From Linepithema humile (Eukaryota; Arthropoda; Insecta; Hymenoptera; Formicidae), in the NCBI RefSeq assembly GCF_040581485.1, contig NC_090133.1, forward strand, positions 23,400,139 through 23,464,138: DNA of 64,000 bases, written 5' to 3'. A program made the position numbers and the translations under genes. The notes under the pieces were generated by a model. That model saw only the letters and a program-made list of their open reading frames with translations, did no database searches and had not been told where the DNA came from. Below, in pieces: positions 10,703 to 23,256 of the stretch. Numbering within the stretch: the first letter of the stretch is position 1; each line of letters opens with the position of its first letter.

Positions 10703-12548
10703 TATGATGTCGTGATAATGAATAGACGACTGGTTTCGGACGAGACGTAGAACGTAATAAATACAGATGCGTACAATCGCCAGTGCGCATCTTATCAAGG
10801 CAGAAACGAAGAGGGGAGAAGAGCAAAAACACTTCATTGGCATTAAAAGCATGGACGATTATTGCGTCAGAGAGAATTAATCATTCTTGCGCAACGTGCG
10901 CAACAGTCATTTAAACGTGTATCAAGTGTATCAAACTCTTGCTATAAGTCGTATAAAAAATTTTTCTTAATGTCAATGACAATGCATATACGCTTTATTT
11001 AAAAATTGACTGTCAGTGATAATAATGTATATGTATGTGTGTGCGACAATAGGATTGTTTTATTTTCATAAAACAAAATAGAATTTATATTTGTGTATGC
11101 ACATATTTTAATTTACACATTATATTTAAACTATATAAACATCAACAACCAATTTTATATTTTATTTTGGTTTTTTATTTTTAATTCTACAATTCTAAAA
11201 TTTATATTTTAATATTTTCAATAAAACAATAAAAAAAATATACGAGACAACATATTCTTAAGTAAATATTGAAAAAATAATAGTAAAAAAAAATAAAATA
11301 TTCAATATATATAAAAGAATAAATTGTATTTATATATTTAGTTTTTGTAAATTCAAGAATTGATATGACTAATGAAACAACATCACTTTATTTGTTTTCG
11401 TGACGTAAAATTATTTACTTTCTTTTTCATTGTTTTATCGTTCTCGCAATATGATATAATATTATGACAAAGCAACATTATATTTTCTATCATAAACAAC
11501 AATCTAATCAAAAGTTTCATCAGTATTGAAACTTTAAGATATCTCTTAAAAAATATAGCAATTGATAATAAACTAATTGCAAAAATATTGCAAGTAATGG
11601 GTGATAAATCATATCTAACTGATAGCCAATCTCTGAAAACGTACAAAAAAAATAAAAATTAAACAATACTTTAATAATTGTAACTATATTAATTATTATT
11701 TATATAATTAATAGATAACATCGCCAAAATTATTTACTTTTAAACATTTTAATTTTTTTTAAATATTGATCTTAAAATCTTTAAAGACAATTAAAAATAC
11801 GCTGCAATCATAGCACATTGCTTCTGCTATCAGTTGTAAAAAGATAAAAATATTTTATATACTACTAAACACTTCAATACAAAAATAACTAAATCTGTAA
11901 TCTATATAATAATAAAAAGGATAAAATGACAAATGCTTTTATTAATAAATCTTTTCATAAATACACAGATTAAAGATCTAAAAAAGTGTATTCTAAATAT
12001 TTTAATTAAATTTATGTAAAGATCGAACATATTCGAACTGTTTTTGGAGATGTTGTGAATTAAGATATGCAATCAAAATTTTAGAATTCTGACTCGTAAA
12101 CGAAACAACTAAAAATTAGAACAATAGATTTTATAAAACTTGTTCAGAGAATTTTGGAAACAATTAATTTTAAAATAAAATTAAAACAAATCTTACAAGT
12201 TCAAAATAAAAATAAAGAAATTTAAATAACATATGATTAAATTTAGTTAGATATGACGAAATACTAAAAATATCTTCAATAATAAACAATCATTTTTTAT
12301 ATACAAGTATTATAAAAAAGAAAAAGCATAATAAACATATTTTCTATGTAATGCGTAATAGAAATAGTAATATTAATAACTTGACGTTTGAGTTGGTGAT
12401 AATAAACCTTATAGACGTTTATCAGAGAGTTCTGAAAATATAGATTACATATGCGAAGACATACATGTCTGGAACGTCCGCAAAATTAAAAGTGTAATAA
12501 CAAAAAATCTTCTAAACACAGCTACATCGTATAATAATATTTCTTTTA
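10703..12548. repeat. Array spacer 3 (short type)
   Basis: Short-type spacer, 1846 bases. The order of blocks is the same as in the other spacers, but the segment with the TCTCCCTTTATTCGTTGCTC motif before the next gene is missing: sequence runs straight from the AATAAACATATTTTCTAT region near 12330 to AATGCGTAATAGAA. The same loss occurs in spacers 5 and 7. No gene seen. Confidence 0.8.
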
Positions 12549-14096
12549 TTACGTTTTTCTTTTCTCTAAACCAATCCAAAATCCGCCCACAGGTTTCAAC
12601 GTAAACTCTTTTTTATCAAACACGACAGGTTCAACAGTCTTCTCCGTGGTCTTAATAATAAATTTTCGCAAGAGATGTGCTATCAAAAGCTTTGTCTCCA
12701 TGAGAGCGAACCGATTACCGATACACTTTCTAGGCCCATGTCCGAACGGCAAGTAAGTGTACGGAAAAATATTGTCCTTATTTTCGTCGCTAAACCGTTC
12801 GGGATCGAACTTTTGTGGACTCGGAAAGTACTTTGGATCGTGATGCAAGCCATAAACAGGTATCATCATCACGTCATTCGATTTCACGGTTACGCTCTTG
12901 TAACCTGGTTGTGACGGCGGTAATTCATAATTCTTGACGCAAAGCCTGTCAATGAGAAGTACCGGTGGATACTTTCTGAGAGTCTCAGAGACAACCATGT
13001 CCATGTAAACCATTTTCGACAGTGATTCGTAAGAAATCGTATCGTTTTCTTCACTAAAATGCTGCTCCACTTCCTCACGCAGGCGATCTTGGATGTCACG
13101 ATTAACAGCCAGCTCGTGAGCGATGAAACACATCAGTGTCGCGGATGTGTCAAAGCCGGCTAAGAAGAAGATGAAAGCTTGTGAAACAATATCATCCAAT
13201 GTCATCTTGTGAGAATTTTCCTTGTCGAGAGCCTGCATTAATAAGTGAATCATATCCGGCCTGATGATACCGTGTTTCTCTCGAGCTTCAATCGTTTCTC
13301 CGACAATCTTTTTGAAGAATTCCGACGTAGCCGATGGGAAAAAAGACAAACCGATCAAATTGCTAACTCGCGGGAAGAAACGTAAAAACATGATCTTGAG
13401 CATAGCCAGTATTCCACCGAAAAATGCGGTTGCCTCTACACCTCTTGTGTAGAATTCATTGTTTTGCTCCTTCATCGAATTCACATCTATGCCGAAAGCT
13501 GCCGTCGCAATCACGTCATTGGTGTATCGTCGAAAGACCTGTTTCGTCTCAATGGCGAGACAAATTTCCGGATGCTCAACCAGATAATCGACAAAGTCGG
13601 ATGAACATTTCGATATCAATTCATATATAAATTTCATCTTGCTGGCGGTAAAAGAAGGGCTCAACGTGTTTCTCATTTCCTTCCAGCGGTCGCCGCGCAG
13701 AGAAAAAACGTTCTTACCAAATAGTGGATCCACTTCTTCGGTAACAAAACTGCGATGATCCGGAAAGTGTTCAAAATCTTTCACCATGATGTCTTTTATC
13801 AATTCGGGATCGCGCAGAAGTATGCCAGGCGTGGAAAATTCCATCATTCCAACATACTTAGCGTCCGGAAAATAATTGTATATATAACGACTGTAATCAA
13901 CAAAGCTTATACGACCCATAAACAGTTTCCAACCCACTATAGAAGAAGACCACGAATCCGGCAGGTAAGGAACGCCTTTCTCCCTCCAGTAAGAGTACGC
14001 ATGATTCACGGAAGACACAATCTTTACGACGCCGATCAGAATTAAAGTAGTCAATAACAGTCCAAAAGGTGACGAAAATATCTGAGCTAACTCCAT
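12549..14096 (-). CDS. Cytochrome P450, CYP9-like (copy 4)
   Basis: Complete 515-residue P450 from ATG at 14096 (MELAQIF); the open upstream extension to 14246 is not chosen. Motifs: WKEMR, LAGFDTSAT, ETLR, PERF, haem Cys. Distinctive N-terminal segment ISFVDYSRYIYNYF followed by YVGMMEFSTPGILL, shared with copy 6. The F-G region (PRVSNLIGLSFFPSAT) instead resembles copies 1-3. Segment after ExxR: KYPPVLLIDR. Changes also include GIDVNSM for GINVNSM and a C-terminus GLEKRKT. Belongs to the short-flank gene type with copies 6 and 8. Confidence 0.95.
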   Translation of the reverse strand: MELAQIFSSPFGLLLTTLILIGVVKIVSSVNHAYSYWREKGVPYLPDSWSSSIVGWKLFMGRISFVDYSRYIYNYFPDAKYVGMMEFSTPGILLRDPELIKDIMVKDFEHFPDHRSFVTEEVDPLFGKNVFSLRGDRWKEMRNTLSPSFTASKMKFIYELISKCSSDFVDYLVEHPEICLAIETKQVFRRYTNDVIATAAFGIDVNSMKEQNNEFYTRGVEATAFFGGILAMLKIMFLRFFPRVSNLIGLSFFPSATSEFFKKIVGETIEAREKHGIIRPDMIHLLMQALDKENSHKMTLDDIVSQAFIFFLAGFDTSATLMCFIAHELAVNRDIQDRLREEVEQHFSEENDTISYESLSKMVYMDMVVSETLRKYPPVLLIDRLCVKNYELPPSQPGYKSVTVKSNDVMMIPVYGLHHDPKYFPSPQKFDPERFSDENKDNIFPYTYLPFGHGPRKCIGNRFALMETKLLIAHLLRKFIIKTTEKTVEPVVFDKKEFTLKPVGGFWIGLEKRKT

Positions 14097-16078
14097 TATG
14101 ATGCCGTGATAATGAACAGACGACTGGTTTCGGACGAGACGTAGAACGTAATAAATACAAATGTGTACACTCACTAATGCACATCTTATCAAGGCAGAAA
14201 CGAAGAGGGGAGAGGAGCAAAAATACTTCATTGACATTGGAGGCATAGAAGATTATTGCATCAGTGAATGAGTTAGTCATTTTAAAGGTGCTCAAGAGCA
14301 CCTTTTATCGCGTCTTCATATCACGCGTATAACACTCTTGCTATAAGTCGTATAAAAAATTTTCCTTAATGTCAATACATATACGCCTTATTTGAAAAGT
14401 GATTGATAACGTACATGTATGTGTGCGTCAAAAGTATTGTTTTATTTTCATAAAACAAAATAAAATTTATTCTTGTCTATGCTCGTATTTTAATTTACAT
14501 ATTATATTTGAATTATATAAGCATCATCAATCGGTTTTATATTTTATCTTTGGGGGGTTTTTTACTTTTTATTCTAAAATTTATATTTTAATATTTTCAA
14601 TATATCAATAAAGAAAATGTACGAAACAACATATTCTTAAATAATTATGTAAAAAATAATAGTAAAAAAAAAAAATAAAATATTCTACGCACATAAAAAG
14701 ATAAACTGAATTTATATATTTTATTTATAAAATCAAAAATTGATATAACTAATGTAACAACATTTCTTTGTTTCTGTATTGTAGTAACAAAAAGTTATTT
14801 TCTTTTTTTCCATTATTTTATCGTCCTCGTAATATGATATTATAATGCAACAAAAACAACATTATATTTCCTATTATAAACGACAATGTAATCAGAAGTT
14901 TCATCAGTATTGAAACTTTCAGATATCTCCCAAAAAATGTAATCATTGATAACAAATTAATTGCAAAAGTATTGCAAATATATAGAAAGCAAATTATATC
15001 TAATTGTCAATCTCTCTGATAGTCAATTTCTGAAACGTACAAAAGAAAAAAAGTATTAAGCACTATTTTAATAAATGTAACTGCATTAATTATTTTATAT
15101 GATTGATAAATAACATTGATAGATAACATTATCAAAATTATTTATTTTTAAATATTTCAATTTTTTCTAAATATTAATTTTAAAGCTTTTAAGGACAACT
15201 AAAAATATGCTGCAATCATAACGCATCTACTAATAATTGTAAAAAAATTAAAATGTTTTATAAATTACTACATATTTCAATAAAAAAATAACTAATTTTG
15301 TAATCTATATATTAATAAAAGAGCTTCAAAAACAAATGTTCTTAATAATAAATCTTTTCATAAATACATAGATTGATAATTTAAAAAAGTATATTTTAAT
15401 ATTTTAATTAAAATTATTAATTAAAGTAAAGATCAAACATATTCTGAGTGTTTTTGGAGATGTTGTCAAATAAGATATGCAGTCAAAATTTTAGAATTCT
15501 GAGTCGTACACATAACAATTAAAAATTCAAACAATAGATTTTACATAAAACTTGTTCAGAAAATTTTAAAAAAAAATTTAAAAAAATTTTAAAAGATAAA
15601 ATAAAAAAATAAAAAAATTTGGATAAAATATGATTAAATTCAGAAAGATATGATAAATCACAGAAGATATTTTCAATAATGAACATATTCTTTTTTATAT
15701 ACAATTATTATATAAGAATATGTACAATTAACGTATTTACTATATCTCCCTTTATTCGTTGCTCTTTAGCAACAAATAAAAGTAATTTTCGTTTTTAAAC
15801 AACGGTTCATATAATCAAGTTGAGTTTATAGAAGTCACGACATTCATCTTAATATTTAGTCTCATTCCTCATTAGCAATTCAATAATATTATTATATAAT
15901 ACGTAATAGAATAAGTAATATTAATCACTTGATGTTTGAGTTGGTAATAATAAATCTCAAACAGATATTTATCAGTTCCAAAAATTAAAATTTACACATA
16001 CGTGGAACGTCTGCAAAATGAAAAGTGTAATAACAAAAAATCTTCTAAACGCAACTATGTTGTATACATTCCAGATTT
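14097..16078. repeat. Array spacer 4 (long type)
   Basis: Long-type spacer, 1982 bases, closely matching spacer 6 in variants that other spacers lack (for example the TTTGTTTCTGTA stretch near 14765 and ATCTACTAATAATTG near 15226). The upstream block next to copy 4 contains TTGCATCAGTGAATGAG, typical of copies 4, 6 and 8. No gene seen. Confidence 0.8.
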
Positions 16079-17629
16079 TTAAATCTTTCTTTTCTCTAAA
16101 CCGATCCAAAATCCGCCCATAGGTTTCAACGCAAACTCTTTTTTATCAAACACGACAGGTTCAACAGTCTTCTCCGTGGTCTTGAGAATGAATTTTCGTA
16201 AGAGATTAGCTATCAAAAGCTTTGTTTCCATGAGAGCGAACCGATTACCGATACACTTTCTAGGCCCATGTCCGAAAGGCAAGTAAGTGTACGGAAAAAT
16301 GTTGTCCTTATTTTCATCGCTAAACCGTTCGGGATCAAACTTTTGTGGATTCGGAAAGTACTTTGGATCGTGATGCAAGCCATAAATAGATATCATCATC
16401 ACGTCATTCGATTTGACGATTACGCTCTTGTAACCTGGTTGTGACGGTGGCAATTCATAATCTTTGACGCAAAGCCTATCAGTGGTAGGTGACGGTGGAT
16501 ACTTTCTAAGAGCCTCAGAGACCACCATGTCCATGTAAGCCATTTTCGACAGTGATTCGTAAGAAATCGTGTCGTTTTCTTCACTAAGATGCTGCTCCAC
16601 TTCCTCACGCAGGCGATCTTGGATATCACGATTAACAGCTAGCTCGTGAGCGACGAAACACATGAGCGTCGCGGATGATTCGAAACCGGCAAAGAAAAAT
16701 ATAAAAGCTTGTGAAACAATATCATCCAATGTCATCTTGCGAAAACTTTCCTTGTCGCGAGCCTGCATTAATAAGTGAATCATATCTGGCCTGATAATAC
16801 CGTGTTTTTCTCGAGTTTCGATCGTTTCTCCGACAACCTTTTTGAAGAATTTTGACGTGGCCGATGGGAAAAAAGACAAACCGATCAAACTGCCAAGTCG
16901 CGGAAAGAAACGTAAGAACACAAACTTGAGCATAACCAGAAATCCACTGGAAAATGTGGTTGCCTCCGCACCTCTTGTGTAGAATTCATTGTTTTGCTCC
17001 TTCATCGAATTCACATTTATACCGAAAGCCGCCGTAGCAATTACGTCGTTGGTGTATCGTCGAAAAGCCTGTTTCGTCTCAATGGCGAGACAAATTTCGG
17101 GATGCTCGACCAGATAATCAACAAAGTCAGATGAACATTTCGATACCAGCTCGAACATAAATTTCATCTTGCTGGCGGTGAAGGAAGGGCTCAACGTGTT
17201 CCTCATTTCTTTCCAACGGTCGCCGCGCAGAGAAAAAACGTTCTTCCCAAATAGTGGATCCAATTCTTCGTCAACAAAACTGCGATGATCCGGAAAATGT
17301 TCAAAATCTTTCACCGTGATGTCCTTTATCAATTCGGGATCGCGCAGAAGTATGGTAGGTGTGGCAAAATCCGACATTCCAACATACTTAGCGTCCGGAA
17401 AGTAATTGTATAAATAATTAGTGTAATCAGCCAAACTCATGCGACCCATGAACAGTTTCCAACCGGCTATAAAAGACGACCATGAATCTGGCAGGTAAGG
17501 AATGCCCTTCTTCTTCCAGTAAAAGTACGCAAGATTCACGTAAGGCACAATCTTCACAACGCCTATTAGAAATAAAGTAGTCAATAACAGCGCAAAAGAT
17601 GATGAAAATAGCTGAGGTAACTCCACCAT
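16079..17629 (-). CDS. Cytochrome P450, CYP9-like (copy 5)
   Basis: Complete 516-residue P450 from ATG at 17629 (MVELPQLF). The I-helix reads AGFESSAT like copy 3, with Ser in place of the conserved Thr. The middle of the protein (about 150-375) differs from copy 3 at only about five positions. Distinctive: RMSLADYTNYLYNYF, YVGMSDFATPTILL, KYPPSPTTDR after ExxR, and MMISIYGL where others have IPVYGL. Haem and ExxR motifs are intact. The C-terminus is GLEKRKI. No intron. Confidence 0.95.
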   Translation of the reverse strand: MVELPQLFSSSFALLLTTLFLIGVVKIVPYVNLAYFYWKKKGIPYLPDSWSSFIAGWKLFMGRMSLADYTNYLYNYFPDAKYVGMSDFATPTILLRDPELIKDITVKDFEHFPDHRSFVDEELDPLFGKNVFSLRGDRWKEMRNTLSPSFTASKMKFMFELVSKCSSDFVDYLVEHPEICLAIETKQAFRRYTNDVIATAAFGINVNSMKEQNNEFYTRGAEATTFSSGFLVMLKFVFLRFFPRLGSLIGLSFFPSATSKFFKKVVGETIETREKHGIIRPDMIHLLMQARDKESFRKMTLDDIVSQAFIFFFAGFESSATLMCFVAHELAVNRDIQDRLREEVEQHLSEENDTISYESLSKMAYMDMVVSEALRKYPPSPTTDRLCVKDYELPPSQPGYKSVIVKSNDVMMISIYGLHHDPKYFPNPQKFDPERFSDENKDNIFPYTYLPFGHGPRKCIGNRFALMETKLLIANLLRKFILKTTEKTVEPVVFDKKEFALKPMGGFWIGLEKRKI

Positions 17630-19715
17630 GATGTCGTGATAATGAACAGACGACTGCTTTCGGACGAGAAGTAAAACGTAATAAATACAGACGTGTATAC
17701 TCGCTAGTGCGCATCTTATCAAGGCAGAAACAAAGAGGGGAGAAGAGCAAAAACACTTCATTGACATTAAAAGCATGGAAGGTTATAGCGTCAGAGAGAG
17801 TTAATCATTTTGAGCGTGCGCAACAGAGCCTTTTAAACATGTATCAAGTGTATCAAACTCTTGCTATAAATCGTATAAAAAATTTTCCTTAATGTCAATG
17901 ACAATGCATATATACGCATTATTTAAAAATTAACTGTCAGTGATAATATATATATGTGGGTGCGTCAATAGGATTGTTTTATTTTCATAAAACAAAATAG
18001 AAGTTATATTTGTGTATGCTCATATTTTAATTTACACATTATATTTAAACTATATAAACATCAACAACCGATTTTATAATTTATTTTGGGTTTATTATTT
18101 TTAATTCTACAATTCTAAAATTTTTATTTGAATATTTTCAGTAAAACAATAAAGAAAATATACGGGACAACATATTCTTAAGTAATTATTGAAAAAATAA
18201 TAGTTAAAAAAAGGATGAAATATTTAATATATATAAAAGGATAAATTTTGTATTTATATATTTAATTTTTGTAAGTTCAAAAATTATGACTAATGTAACA
18301 ACATCACCTTATTTGTTTTCGTGACGTAAAATTATTTACTTTCTTTTTCATTATTTTATCGTTCTCGCAATATGATATAATATTATAACAAAGCAACATT
18401 ATATTTTCAATCATGAACAACAATCTAATCAAAAGTTTCATCAGTATTGAAACTTTAAGGTATCTCTCAAAAAATATAGCAATTGATAATAAACAAATTG
18501 CAAAAATATTGCAAGTACTGGGTGATAAATCATATCTAACAGAGCCAATCTCTGAAACGTACAGAAGAAAATAATTATTAAACACTATTTTAATAATTGT
18601 AACTACATTACTTATTATTTATATGATTGATAGATAACATCGTCAAAATTATCAATATTTAAGCATTTTAATTTTTTTTGAATATTGATTTTAAAGTCTT
18701 TGAAGGCAATTAAAAATACGCTGCAATCACAGCGCATTGCTCCTGCTATCAATTGTAAAAAAATAAAAATGTTTTATATATTACTAAACATTTCAATAAG
18801 AAAATAACTAAATCTGTAATCTATATAATAATAAAAAAGATAAAATGACAAATACTTTTATTAATAAGTCTTTTCATAAATACACAGATTGAGAATTTAA
18901 AAAAGTATATTCTAAATATTTTAATTAAATTTATGTAAAAAAATATCGAACATATTCGAACTGTTTTTGGATATGTTGTGAATTAAGATATGCAGTCAAA
19001 ATTTTAAAATTCTAACTCGTAAACGGAACAATTAAAAATTAGAACAATACATTTTATAAAACTTTTTTCATTGATTCCTATATGTACATCATGTTTCTCC
19101 ATATGTGAGAACAATGTACGTAAATTTTCGTACACTTTAAGTATCTCGATCTGAGATCGGTGTACAATTTAACTGTCTCATGTAGACTAATTTATTAATT
19201 TCTATAAAAAGCAATTAAAAATTTAGCACTAACATCCTGCGACGGCTCGTAAGCTCCATTATTATATTTCTTGTTTATAAAACTTGTTCAATGAATTTTG
19301 GAAACCTTTAATTTAAAAATATTTTAATTTGTTTTAATTTTAAAATAAAATTAAAACAGATCTTACAAGTTCCGAATAAAGATAAAGAAATTTAGATAAG
19401 ATATGATTAAATTCAGTTAGATATGATAAAATACTAAAGGTATCTTCAATAATAAACATTCATTTTTTATATACAAGTATTGTAAAAAAGAAAAAGCACA
19501 ATAAACATATTTGCTATCTAATGCGTAATAGAATAAGTAATATTAATCACTTGATGTTTAAGTTGGCGATAATAAACCTTATAGACGTTTGTCAGTTCCA
19601 AAAATAAAGATTACATATGCGAAGCCATACATGTGTGGAACGTTCGCAAAATTGAAGGCGTAATAACAAAAAATCGTCTAAACACAGCTACATCGTATAA
19701 TAACATTTCTTCTTT
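17630..19715. repeat. Array spacer 5 (short type) with a 221-base insertion
   Basis: 2086 bases, but about 1865 once the insertion at about 19065-19285 is removed, matching the short-type spacers 3 (1846) and 7 (1878). The same long-type segment is absent before copy 6 (near 19505). The central shared block is at about 18350-18550. No gene seen. Confidence 0.8.
19065..19285. mobile_element. Short insertion flanked by a 12-base direct repeat
   Basis: The spacer sequence TTTATAAAACTT occurs at 19053-19064 and again at 19274-19285; spacer 3 has it once, with no insert. The sequence between is unrelated to the array and has no reading frame and no obvious terminal inverted repeats. A 12-base target duplication would fit a short retroposed element, for example a truncated LINE or SINE, but the class is not established. 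Confidence 0.6.
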
Positions 19716-21263
19716 TTACAGTTTTCTTTTCTCTAAACCGATCCAAAATCCGCCCACAGGTTTCAACGTAAACTCCTTTTTATCAAACACGACAGGTTCA
19801 ACAGTCTTCTCCGTGGTCTTGAGAATAAATTTTCGTAAGAGATGAGCTATCAAAAGCTTTGTTTCCATGAGAACGAACCGATTACCGATACACTTTCTAG
19901 GCCCATGTCCAAACGGCAAGTAAGTGTACGGAAAAATGTTGTCCTTATTTTCGTCGCTAAATCGTTCGGGATCAAATTTTTGTGGATTCGGAAAGTACTT
20001 CGGATCGTGATGCAAGCTATAAGCAGGTATCATCACCAAGGAATTCGATTCGACGGTTATGCTCTTGTAACCTGGCTGTGACGGCGGTAATTCATAATTC
20101 TTGACGCAAAGCCTGTCAATGAAAAGTACCGGTGGATACTTTCTGAGAGTCTCAGAGACCACCATGTCCATGTAAACCATTTTCGACAGTGATTCATAAG
20201 AAATCGTATCGTTTTCTTCACTAAGATGCTGCTCCACTTCCTCACGCAGGCGATCTTGGATGTCACGATTAACAGCCAGCTCGTGAGCGACGAAACACAT
20301 GAGTGTCGCGGATGTGTCGAAACCGGCAAAGAAGAAGGTAAAAGCTTGTGAAACAATATCATCCAATGTCATTTTGTGAGAATTTTCCTTGTCTCGAGCC
20401 TGCATTAATAAGTGAATCATGTCCGGCCTGATGATACCGTGTTTTTCTCGAGCTTCGATCGTCTCTCCGACAACCTTTTTAAAGAATTTCGACGTGGCCA
20501 ATGGGAGTAAGGAAATACCAAGCGACTTGGCAAGTCGTGGGGAGAGGCGTAAGAACATGAACTTGAGCATAGCCAGTGTTCCACTGAAAAATGTAGTGGC
20601 CTCCACTCCTCTTGTGTAGAATTCATTGTTTTGCTCCTTCATCGAATTCACGTTTATGCCGAAAGCCGCAGTGGCAATCACGTCGTTGGTGTATCGTCGA
20701 AAAGCCTGTTTCGTCTCAATGGCGAGACAAATTTCCGGATGCTCGACCAGATAATCGACAAAGTCGGACGAACATTTCGATATTAGTTCAAACATAAATT
20801 TCATCTTGCTGGCGGTGAAAGAAGGGCTCAACGTGTTCCTCATTTCCTTCCAGCGGTCGCCGCGCAGAGAAAAAACGTTCTTACCGAATAGTGGATCTAC
20901 TTCTTCGTTAACGAAACTGCGATGATCCGGAAAGTGTTCAAAATCTTTCACCATGATGTCCTTTATCAATTCGGGATCGCGCAGAAGTATACCAGGCGTG
21001 GAAAATTCCATCATTCCAACATACTTAGCGTCCGGAAAATAATTGTATATATAACGACTGTAATCAACAAAGCTTATACGACCCATGAACAATTTCCAAC
21101 CCACTATGGAAAAAGACCACGAATTCGACAGGTTAGGAACGCCCTTCTTCTTCCAGTAAAAGTACGCATGATTCATGTAAGACACAATCTTCACAACGCC
21201 GATCAGAATTAAAGTAGTCAATAACAGCGCAAAAGGTGACGAAAATATCTGAGATAACTCCAT
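19716..21263 (-). CDS. Cytochrome P450, CYP9-like (copy 6)
   Basis: Complete 515-residue P450 from ATG at 21263 (MELSQIF). N-terminal third shared with copy 4 (SFVDYSRYIYNYF, YVGMMEFSTPGILL), but the F-G region (PRLAKSLGISLLPLAT) resembles copies 8 and 9, so the gene is a mosaic. I-helix TFFFAGFDTSAT, ETLR, PERF and haem signature are intact. After ExxR: KYPPVLFIDR. The segment ESNSLVMIPAYSL is unusual against KSNDVMMIPVYGL in copies 4 and 7. The C-terminus is GLEKRKL. No intron or damage. Confidence 0.95.
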   Translation of the reverse strand: MELSQIFSSPFALLLTTLILIGVVKIVSYMNHAYFYWKKKGVPNLSNSWSFSIVGWKLFMGRISFVDYSRYIYNYFPDAKYVGMMEFSTPGILLRDPELIKDIMVKDFEHFPDHRSFVNEEVDPLFGKNVFSLRGDRWKEMRNTLSPSFTASKMKFMFELISKCSSDFVDYLVEHPEICLAIETKQAFRRYTNDVIATAAFGINVNSMKEQNNEFYTRGVEATTFFSGTLAMLKFMFLRLSPRLAKSLGISLLPLATSKFFKKVVGETIEAREKHGIIRPDMIHLLMQARDKENSHKMTLDDIVSQAFTFFFAGFDTSATLMCFVAHELAVNRDIQDRLREEVEQHLSEENDTISYESLSKMVYMDMVVSETLRKYPPVLFIDRLCVKNYELPPSQPGYKSITVESNSLVMIPAYSLHHDPKYFPNPQKFDPERFSDENKDNIFPYTYLPFGHGPRKCIGNRFVLMETKLLIAHLLRKFILKTTEKTVEPVVFDKKEFTLKPVGGFWIGLEKRKL

Positions 21264-23256
21264 TATGATGCCGTGATAATAAACAGACGACTGGTTTCGG
21301 ACGAGACGTAGAACGTAATAAATACAGAAGTGTACACTCACTAGTGCACATCTTATCAAGGCAGAAACGAAGAGGGGAGAAGAGCAAAAATACTTCATTG
21401 ACATTGGAGGCATGGAAGATTATTGCATCAGTGAATGAGTTAGTCATTTTAAAGATGCTCAACAGAGCCTTTTATCGTGTCTTCATATCACGCGTATAAA
21501 ACTCTTGCTATAAGTCGTATAAAAAATTTTCCTTAATGTCAATGACAATACATATACGCCTTATTTGAAAATTGATTGATAACGTACATGTATGTGTGTG
21601 CGTCAAAAGTATTGTTTTATTTCCATAAAACAAAATAAAATTTATTCTTGTCTATGCTCATATTTAATTCACACATTATATTTAAATTATATAAGCATCA
21701 TCAATCGGTTTTATATTTTATCTTGCGTTTTTTACTTTTATATCTAAAATTTATATTTTAATATTTTCAATAAACCAATAAAGAAAATGTACGGGACAAC
21801 ATATTCTTAAATAATTATTTAAAAAATAATAGTAAAAAAAAATATAAAATATTCAACGCACATAAAAGAATTAACTGAATTTATATATTTTATTTATAAA
21901 ATCGAAAATTGATGTAACTAATGTAACAACATTTCTTTGTTTCTGTACCGTAATGACGTAAAGTTATTTTCCTTTTTTCTATTACTATATCGTTCTCGTA
22001 ATATGATATTTTATTGCAACAAAAGCAACATTATATTTCCTATCATAAACGATAATCTAATCAAAAGTTTCAGTATTGAAACTTTGAGGTATTTCTCAAA
22101 AAATGTAATCATTGATAACAAATTAATTGCAAAAGTATTGCAAATATATAGATAGCAAATTATATCTAACTAATAGTCAATCTCTGAAACGTACAAAAAG
22201 AAAAAAGTATTAAACACTATTTTAATAAATGTAACTACATTAATTATTTTATATGATTGATAGATAGAATCAAAATTATTTATTACTAAATATTTAAATT
22301 TTTTCTAAATATTAATTTTAAAGCTTTTGGAGACAACTAAAAATATGCAATCATAACGCATCTACTAATAATTGTAAAAAAATAAAAATGTTTTATATAT
22401 TACTACATTTTTCAATAAAAAAATAACTAAATTTGTAATATATATATTAATAAAAGAGTTTTTAAAAACAAATGCTCTTAGTGATAAGTCTTTTCATAAA
22501 TATTATACATAAATTGATAATTTAAAAAAGTATATTCTAATATTTTAATTAAAGTTATTAATTAAAGTAAAGATCAAACATATTCGGACTGTTTTTGGAG
22601 ATGTTGTGAAATAAGATATGCAGTCAAAATTTTAGAATTCTAAGTCGTATACATAACAATTAAAAATTCGAACAATACAGTCCACGTAAAACTTGTTCAG
22701 AAAATTTTAAAAATTTATTTTTAAAATAAAATTAAAATAAATTTTAAAAGATAAAAATAAAAAATTAAGAAATTTAGATAAGATATGATTAAATTCAGAA
22801 AGATATGATAAATCACAGAAGATATTTTCAATAATAAACATATTCTTTTTTATATACAACTATTATTGTATAAGAATATGTACAATAAACGTATTTATTA
22901 TCTCTCCTTTTATTCGTTGCTCTTTAGCAACAAATAAAAGTTATTTTCGTTTTTAAACAACGGTTCATATAATCAAGTTGAGTTCATACAAGTCACGACA
23001 TTCATCTTAATATTTATATATATATATATATAGTCTCATTCCTCATTAGCAATTCAATAATATTATTATATAATACGTAATAGAATATGTAATATTAATC
23101 ACTTGATGTTTAAGTTGGTGATAATAAATCTCAAACAGACATTTATCAGTTCCGAAAGTAAAAATTTACACATACGTGGAACGTCTGCAAAATTAAAAGT
23201 GTAATAACAAAAAATTTTCTAAACGCAACTATGTTGTATATAAACATTCCAGATTT
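21264..23256. repeat. Array spacer 6 (long type)
   Basis: 1993 bases, near-twin of spacer 4 along its whole length, including TTTGTTTCTGTA near 21938 and the ATCTACTAATAATTG segment near 22358. A short TA microsatellite lies at about 23014-23033. No gene seen. Confidence 0.8.
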
